A program made the position numbers and the translations under genes. Source: Qipengyuania vulgaris (GTDB lineage Bacteria; Pseudomonadota; Alphaproteobacteria; Sphingomonadales; Sphingomonadaceae). From it: a stretch of 64,000 nucleotides of DNA. Below are positions 58,775 through 64,000 of this stretch, in pieces. Location of the stretch: contig NZ_WTYC01000008.1 of NCBI RefSeq assembly GCF_009827325.1, positions 74,501 through 138,500 of the forward strand, read 5' to 3'. The stretch's first letter is position 1. Each line of letters opens with the position of its first letter. The notes under the pieces are model-generated. The model worked only from the letters and a program-made list of their open reading frames with translations, did no database searches and was not told where the DNA came from.

Positions 58775-60105
58775 AACCCATATACGCTATTCCGGCCAGC
58801 CTTTTGCTGGTGCTGTCAGCCTGCGGAGGCGGCAGCGAAGAACCGGATGCCGATGAAGTCGCAGCGGCCGAAGAGGCGCAGGCAGTCAGCGTGCGTGTGG
58901 CCCGCGTTTCGGAAGGTTCGATACAATCATGGGTTTATGCCCAAGGCACTGCTCGAGCAGCGCAGCGTGAGTTCCTCTCTTTCGAAAGCGCTGGCCGGAT
59001 CGCCTATCTTGATCCGCGTCTCGAAGAAGGTGACCGCGTTCGCCGCGGTCAGGTGATTGCCTATCAGCAGCAGGCCCGCGCGGAAGCCGAAGTTGCCAAC
59101 GCCAGGTCGAGCCTCGCCAACGCGCGCACCGAAGTGCAGGTGGCTCAGGCCAACCAGAGACAGGCAGCCGCCAGCCTCGAACTGGCCCGCGAGACCTTCG
59201 AGAGGTACCGCCAGCTACTGGCGTTGAATTCAGCGTCCGAACAGGAATACGACGAGGCCGAGGCGCGGCTTGCCGAAGCGCGCGCCGCCAAGGACAAGGC
59301 CGACGCCCAGCTTGCCGCCGTCCGGGCGAACGTGAACGCGGCACAGGCCGGTGTCGACGAGGCACAGGTGAGCGTCAGCGAAAGTCGCATCGTCTCGCCG
59401 ATCAACGGCGTCATTGCGCGTCTCAACATCGAGCAGGGCCAGTACTTCTCGCCGCAGGCCATTCAGACGAACAGTGAATCCGGCGCTTTATCCAGTGTTC
59501 CGGTTGTCATCATCAATCCATCGAGTTTCGAAGTTACCGTTCAATTGCCCGCCTTCGAACGGGACGCGGTCGAGATCGGCTCCGAAGTGCTGATCGATGC
59601 CGGTAACGGCACGGCGGGGACCGCAAGGCAGGCCGAAGCGCGGCCGGGTATCGGTGCAGGACGAGCGCCGGGCCTTAACGTGAGCGATTTCGCCGTGCGC
59701 GGGCGCGTGGTGGCAATTTCGCCTTCTCTCGATCCGGAACGCCGATCCTTTAAGGTGACAGTCCGCACCAATAGCGGTGCCGTCCGACTGCAGGATGGCG
59801 AATTTGTCACCACGTGGATCGCAGGCCGACAGGTCGAAGACGTTCCAATCGTGCCTTACGACGCAATTCGGTTCGAGGATAACCGAGCGTTTGTCTTCGT
59901 TTACGACCCCAAAACCAGAACTGCGCGAAGGACGTCGGTCGAATTGGGACTACAGGGGATCGAAGGTGTGGCGATCGCCTCGGGCCTCGACGCTGGCGCT
60001 CCGATCGTGACGAGCGGCATCGAGCGCCTGTCGGATGGCGACCGGGTTCGCCGAATCGGGGAGAATCGCGGACAATTCGGTAGCCGCGCAGGTGACTCCC
60101 AGTGA
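58771..60105 (+). CDS. RND efflux periplasmic adaptor lipoprotein
   Basis: This is the membrane-fusion protein of the RND system, 444 residues, tethered to the inner membrane through a lipobox (LLLVLSAC, Cys18). It has the first lipoyl half (SFESAGRIAYLDPRLEEGDRV), a coiled-coil hairpin rich in Ala, Glu and Gln (about residues 100-200), the second lipoyl half (VSPINGVIARLNIEQGQYF) and a beta-barrel with the membrane-proximal domain. Both ends overlap neighbours (ATGA upstream, GTGA downstream), so the three pump genes are translationally coupled. Confidence 0.92.
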   Translation: MKPIYAIPASLLLVLSACGGGSEEPDADEVAAAEEAQAVSVRVARVSEGSIQSWVYAQGTARAAQREFLSFESAGRIAYLDPRLEEGDRVRRGQVIAYQQQARAEAEVANARSSLANARTEVQVAQANQRQAAASLELARETFERYRQLLALNSASEQEYDEAEARLAEARAAKDKADAQLAAVRANVNAAQAGVDEAQVSVSESRIVSPINGVIARLNIEQGQYFSPQAIQTNSESGALSSVPVVIINPSSFEVTVQLPAFERDAVEIGSEVLIDAGNGTAGTARQAEARPGIGAGRAPGLNVSDFAVRGRVVAISPSLDPERRSFKVTVRTNSGAVRLQDGEFVTTWIAGRQVEDVPIVPYDAIRFEDNRAFVFVYDPKTRTARRTSVELGLQGIEGVAIASGLDAGAPIVTSGIERLSDGDRVRRIGENRGQFGSRAGDSQ

Positions 60106-63100
60106 GCGATCAGCAACCGGACGCCAATCTCCCGCAGGACGAAGACGGGGTTGAAGGGACTACCCTAAGCGAAACGGGCAGTGAAAGCGAAGCCGTGGCA
60201 AACGCCAGCGGGTTCAAGAAGTTCTTCTTCCTCAAGACGACCTTCGGCATCCTTCTGACAACACTGTTCGTGGTCGGTGGGGTCATGGCCTATTTCAGCC
60301 TGGTCAAGGAATCGCTCCCCGACCTCGACATTCCGCAGGCGACCATCACCACCACCTGGCCCGGCGCCGATCCGACCACGATGGAAGAACAGGTCACGCA
60401 GGAAATCGAGGACGAGCTGACCACGCTCGCCGACGTCAAGGCGATCAACAGCGCTTCCTTCGACAGCTTCTCGCTGATTTCCGTCGAGTTCGACGCCAGC
60501 GCGGATTCGGGCGAAGCCATCGCACGTTTGCGCGAAACCGTGGCCGACGCCGAGGCAAACCTGCCGTCGGAAGCCGAGAAACCGGCGATCGAACAGGTTT
60601 CCGTCGATGATCGGCCCGTGCTCACGGTTGCACTTTATGGTGATGCTGGCCCCGCGGCGTTCAGCGCGCTGGGCGAGGATTTGCAGGACCGGCTGGAGCG
60701 GATCGGCGGCGTCAACGAGGTCGACGTGGCCGGCGTGCGCGAGGAAATCGTCCAAGTGCTGCTCGAGCCCCAGCGACTGCTGGCGCTCGGTCTGTCGCCC
60801 GTACAGGTGCGCGATGCCATCACCCGCGCCAATCTTGAACAACCGTTTGGCGAAATCGAAAGCCAGGAAATCGGTGCAGTCGTCCGTCTGGAAGGACAGT
60901 TCCAGACGATTGACGACCTTCGCGCGCTACCGGTGGCTCGCTTTGGCGACGGCGCAAGCGGCCGCCCTGTATTGCTGGGCGAGATCGCAACTGTGCGCCG
61001 TCAGCTCGAAACCGAAGAATCGCGCACTTTCTACAGTGAGGACGGCGAACGCTTCCGACCTTCGGTAAGTCTTTCGGTCAAGAAGGTACCCGGAGCCGAT
61101 ACGATCCAGCTGATCGAGGACGTGCTGGCTGACATCGATGCCTATGCGCAGACCACGGCTTGGCCACAAGGCGTCGAACATACCGTGGTGCAGAACGAGG
61201 CCGAGACGATCTGGGATTCGCTCATCAACGTCTTCAACAACGGATGGCAGGCGATGCTGGCGGTGTTCATCATCCTGTTCCTCGTGCTGACTTGGCGCGA
61301 GGGGCTTATCGCAGGCCTGTCGATCCCGGTCACCTTCTGCGGGGTATTGGTCGTCATCCTGTTGATGGGGTATTCGCTCAACGAGCTGGTCATCATCGGC
61401 ATGGTGCTCGCCCTCGGCCTGCTCGTCGATGTGTTCATCCTGATGATGGAAGGGCTTCACGAGGACATCTACACCAACAACAAGAGCTTTGGGGAAGCGG
61501 CGCTCAGCACCATTGATCGCTATGCCATGCCGGCCTTCGCTGGCCAGTTGACGACAATCCTCGCGCTCGCGCCGCTGATGGCTATCGGTGGCGTTTCCGG
61601 TAAATTCATTCGCGTCCTGCCGATCACGGCCATCGCATGTCTCATGCTGGCTTACATCGTGGCGCTGTTCGCAGCCGTACCGCTCTCGCGCTACCTGCTC
61701 CAACGCGTTGCCGACGGGGACACAAAGGAAGAAACCAGCAAGGCCGACGCCGTGGCGGCAGATGCTTCCGGCTGGCTGGAACGCTTCACGCAAGCCAACA
61801 TCATCTCCAGCCGCAAGCGAGCCTGGACCTGGGTAGGCGGCGCGGTGGGGGTGTTCCTGTTGTCGTGCGTGGCCATCGCGCAGACATCGCTAGTGCTCTA
61901 CCCCAAGACCGATGGCGAAAACCTCGGCATCAACATCGAGCTTCCCGCCTCTACGCAGCTCGAAACGTCGCAGAGGATTGCCGACGAAGTTGGCGAGCTG
62001 CTTCTCGAAAAACCCTACTTCGCCGATCTTATCAAGTTGGTGGGCAGCAAGAGTCCGTTTGCCAGCGGTTCGGTTGCCGCATCGTTGCAACCGTCGACGG
62101 CGGAAAATTTCATCGGCTTCTCCGCTACTTTCGTAGAACGTGGAAACCGCGATGCAGCAGGTTACGAACTGGCCGACGATCTGCGTGAAGAACTTCAAGC
62201 CTATCTCGACGCCAATGTTGCCGGCGCCGACCTGCTCGTGGTGGCGGAAACCGGCCAGCCCACTTCCGGCGATTCCATCGAAATCATCTTGACCGGGCCG
62301 GAAATGGCCAAGTTGCAGGAGCTGTCGGAAGAGGTGCAAGCCCTACTTGGGGACGAATCCGGGGTCGTCGACATTCGCGATAATTTGGGCAGTGTTACCG
62401 GCGAGATAGCTCTACGTCCGAACCGCGAGGCACTCGACTTCTTCGGTCTCACCCAGGCCGATCTCGCAGCGCAGATACGCTTTGCGCTTTCGAACGACCA
62501 GGTCGGCGAGTTCGTGACCCCGGGACCGGAAGACGACCTGGAAATCCGCGTCGGGACCGATTGGCCCAGCCGCGGCGGGTTTGAAGCCGGTGGGCCCTCC
62601 CGGTACGAGGAATTGGCGCTGGTACGCGCCTTTACGCCCAGCGGGGAGAGCGTTGCTCTGCTGTCGCTGCTGGAGCCCGTGCAATCCGAAGCGGCTGTAG
62701 CGGTCAGCCACAAGGATGGGGAACGCGCTTTGACAGTGCTGGCAAAAGATCAGGGCCGCCCGGTGACAGAGATTATCGACGCAGTGACCCCCAAACTGGA
62801 AGCCGCGATGGAGGAATGGCCACAGGGCTACGCTTTTGCTGTTGGGGGGGAAGCCGAAGAAACGGCGGAAACCTTCGGCTCCGCCGGTATCGCGTTGGCC
62901 GTCGCGATCATCATGGTTTTCGGCGTGCTGGTAATCGTGTTCGACAGTTTCCCACAGGCCTTCATCCTGCTCACCACCATGCCTATGGCGCTGATCGGGA
63001 CGTTCCTCGGCTTTTTCGCATTCGGCCTCAGCTTGTCGTTCTTCGCTGTCGTCGGCGTGATCGCACTGATCGGCATCGTGGTGAACAACGGCATTGTCAT

Positions 63101-63377
63101 GGTGGACACGATGAATTCGCGACTGCTCGAAGGGTTCTCGATCGCCGATGCGGCTGCAAGAGGAGCAGCCGATCGCCTGCGTCCGATCCTGACGACATCG
63201 GTCACGACCATCGTCGGCCTCGTTCCGCTGGCGATCGGCAGTCCGATGTATCGTCCGCTTTGCTTCGCAATCATGTTCGGCCTTGTTTCGTCGACGATCC
63301 TGTCGCTGTTCATCATCCCCGCGCTCTACACCCTGCTAACCCGCAAGAGCCGCGCACAAGCGGAGGCGCTCGACTGA
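60102..63377 (+). CDS. RND efflux pump (HAE-like) with altered TM4 acidic pair
   Basis: This is a 1091-residue proton-driven pump of the inner membrane. It has an extended acidic N-terminus (about 35 residues) before TM1 and two duplicated porter halves (WPGADPTTMEEQVTQEIEDEL; GIVVNNGIVMVDTMNSRL in the second half). In TM4 the pair of aspartates typical of AcrB-type pumps (VDDAI) reads LLVDVFILMMEG here, so only Asp443 is retained and the second position is Val444. The start is GTG 60102, overlapping the adaptor stop. The substrate is not predictable from sequence. It overlaps the patatin gene by one base. Confidence 0.92.
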   Translation: MSDQQPDANLPQDEDGVEGTTLSETGSESEAVANASGFKKFFFLKTTFGILLTTLFVVGGVMAYFSLVKESLPDLDIPQATITTTWPGADPTTMEEQVTQEIEDELTTLADVKAINSASFDSFSLISVEFDASADSGEAIARLRETVADAEANLPSEAEKPAIEQVSVDDRPVLTVALYGDAGPAAFSALGEDLQDRLERIGGVNEVDVAGVREEIVQVLLEPQRLLALGLSPVQVRDAITRANLEQPFGEIESQEIGAVVRLEGQFQTIDDLRALPVARFGDGASGRPVLLGEIATVRRQLETEESRTFYSEDGERFRPSVSLSVKKVPGADTIQLIEDVLADIDAYAQTTAWPQGVEHTVVQNEAETIWDSLINVFNNGWQAMLAVFIILFLVLTWREGLIAGLSIPVTFCGVLVVILLMGYSLNELVIIGMVLALGLLVDVFILMMEGLHEDIYTNNKSFGEAALSTIDRYAMPAFAGQLTTILALAPLMAIGGVSGKFIRVLPITAIACLMLAYIVALFAAVPLSRYLLQRVADGDTKEETSKADAVAADASGWLERFTQANIISSRKRAWTWVGGAVGVFLLSCVAIAQTSLVLYPKTDGENLGINIELPASTQLETSQRIADEVGELLLEKPYFADLIKLVGSKSPFASGSVAASLQPSTAENFIGFSATFVERGNRDAAGYELADDLREELQAYLDANVAGADLLVVAETGQPTSGDSIEIILTGPEMAKLQELSEEVQALLGDESGVVDIRDNLGSVTGEIALRPNREALDFFGLTQADLAAQIRFALSNDQVGEFVTPGPEDDLEIRVGTDWPSRGGFEAGGPSRYEELALVRAFTPSGESVALLSLLEPVQSEAAVAVSHKDGERALTVLAKDQGRPVTEIIDAVTPKLEAAMEEWPQGYAFAVGGEAEETAETFGSAGIALAVAIIMVFGVLVIVFDSFPQAFILLTTMPMALIGTFLGFFAFGLSLSFFAVVGVIALIGIVVNNGIVMVDTMNSRLLEGFSIADAAARGAADRLRPILTTSVTTIVGLVPLAIGSPMYRPLCFAIMFGLVSSTILSLFIIPALYTLLTRKSRAQAEALD

Positions 63378-64000
63378 TGCTCCGCTTGTTCGCCCTACTG
63401 TTGTCACTTTCGCTTGCACTAGGTGGATGCGCTACGTGGCCTGATCGCATTCCTCGCCTGGAAGCGCAGGCCGAAGCGGCGCAATTGCCCGGCTTTGAAT
63501 CGGTCCGATATTGGGCCGATGCGCCTCCGGCAACATTCGCCTCCATGCGCGAAGAAATGGCGACCGGCGCACCGGAAAGACGGGCCGATACCCTGCTTGC
63601 GTTATCTGGCGGGGCGGACGACGGTGCCTATGCGGCGGGTTTTCTCAAGGGCTGGAGCGATAGCGGAGAGCGTCCGCAATTCTCGATCGTCTCGGGCATC
63701 AGCACCGGCGCTTTGATCGCGCCTTTTGCGTTTCTTGGTCCGGAATATGACGAGAGTCTGCGCGCGTTCTATACCGAGATCTCGCGAAAGGACATCTACC
63801 GGCAGAGAGGCATCGTTGGTCTACTGACGCAGCCAAGCTTGGCCGATGCTGCGCCACTTACAGAACTGATCGCCGCCAATATCGACGAAGCGATACTGGA
63901 TGCAATCGCTCTTGAGCATGAGAAGGGGCGCAGGCTGCTGGTCCAGACAACCAATCTGGATGCAGGTCGCGGCGTGATCTGGGATATGGGTGCGATTGCC
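63377..64000 (+). CDS. Patatin-like phospholipase lipoprotein (3' end outside window)
   Basis: This is the N-terminal 208 codons of a patatin-like acyl hydrolase. A lipoprotein signal (LALGGC) is followed by the glycine-rich oxyanion segment ALSGGADDGAYAAGFLKGW and the nucleophile elbow SGISTGALIAPF with Ser. The catalytic Asp would lie beyond the window edge. ATG 63377 shares its A with the stop of the RND pump gene (TGATG), so it is the fourth gene of the efflux operon. An envelope lipase coupled to a pump is an unusual pairing whose logic is not obvious. Confidence 0.88.
   Translation, partial: MLRLFALLLSLSLALGGCATWPDRIPRLEAQAEAAQLPGFESVRYWADAPPATFASMREEMATGAPERRADTLLALSGGADDGAYAAGFLKGWSDSGERPQFSIVSGISTGALIAPFAFLGPEYDESLRAFYTEISRKDIYRQRGIVGLLTQPSLADAAPLTELIAANIDEAILDAIALEHEKGRRLLVQTTNLDAGRGVIWDMGAIA

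Noticed and set aside
1-64000. CRISPR arrays, rRNA, complete tRNA genes, insertion sequences
   Set aside because: No regularly spaced repeats, no complete tRNA or rRNA sequence and no transposase were seen on either strand.

Overview
The window looks like a chromosomal segment of a GC-rich alphaproteobacterium of the Sphingomonadales, most likely the Erythrobacter/Altererythrobacter group. This is inferred from several things: the bioF-bioD-bioA order, sugar loci built around TonB-dependent receptors with LacI regulators and a flavin-dependent halogenase, many start/stop overlaps of the ATGA type, and dispersed intergenic repeats containing CCGCTTNCGGCCCC. No complete tRNA, rRNA, CRISPR array or insertion sequence is visible.

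Layout. 1-2325: end of bioF, then bioD and bioA. 2490-3623: an HtrA-like membrane-anchored protease with one PDZ domain. 3666-4118: a gene-poor stretch with the 3' end of a tRNA and paired GGGGGTA repeats, read as the scar of an integrated element. 4119-10493: a MarR regulator and an ABC1/UbiB-like kinase, divergent from an EmrA/EmrB/TolC-type efflux operon. 10423-11819: thioesterase and alpha/beta hydrolase. 12150-17871: an acetaldehyde-to-acetyl-CoA module made of a GAF-Fis regulator, an AldB-type aldehyde dehydrogenase, an outer-membrane protein, and an acetyl-CoA synthetase fused to an N-terminal DUF779 domain. 18033-24385: a beta-glucoside locus (GH3 enzyme, TonB receptor, LacI). 24677-38942: a maltodextrin/alpha-glucan locus (TonB receptor, tryptophan-halogenase-like enzyme, two GH13 enzymes and GH97 on the minus strand; LacI, MFS sugar permease and a GH13 lipoprotein on the plus strand). 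39277-39909: a small lone tyrosine recombinase.

40208-52680 is the most unusual part. Ten minus-strand genes each overlap the next, by 4 to 25 bases, so they form one translationally coupled operon of about 12.5 kb. All ten products carry an export signal and eight have a lipobox. Only a serpin and tandem META/HslJ-like domains are recognisable. Five of the ten proteins share a cysteine-containing domain (LRDGC ... DDxLxxFP ... YLAF ... ACG), and three of these also share an N-terminal domain (F.RD.AATLxRYTxDP). The operon opens with a full ten-base Shine-Dalgarno sequence inside an inverted repeat, in front of a TTG start. An envelope-anchored protein set containing a protease inhibitor is the simplest reading; its function is not known to me.

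52830-53375 encodes a DUF2939-like protein. 53584-56929 holds a frameshifted MmeI-like type IIL restriction-modification gene whose end abuts the truncated C-terminus of a SpoIIAA-like STAS gene, which suggests the restriction gene landed inside it. 57266-64000 is an RND efflux operon (outer-membrane factor, adaptor, pump) coupled to a patatin-like lipoprotein that runs off the window.
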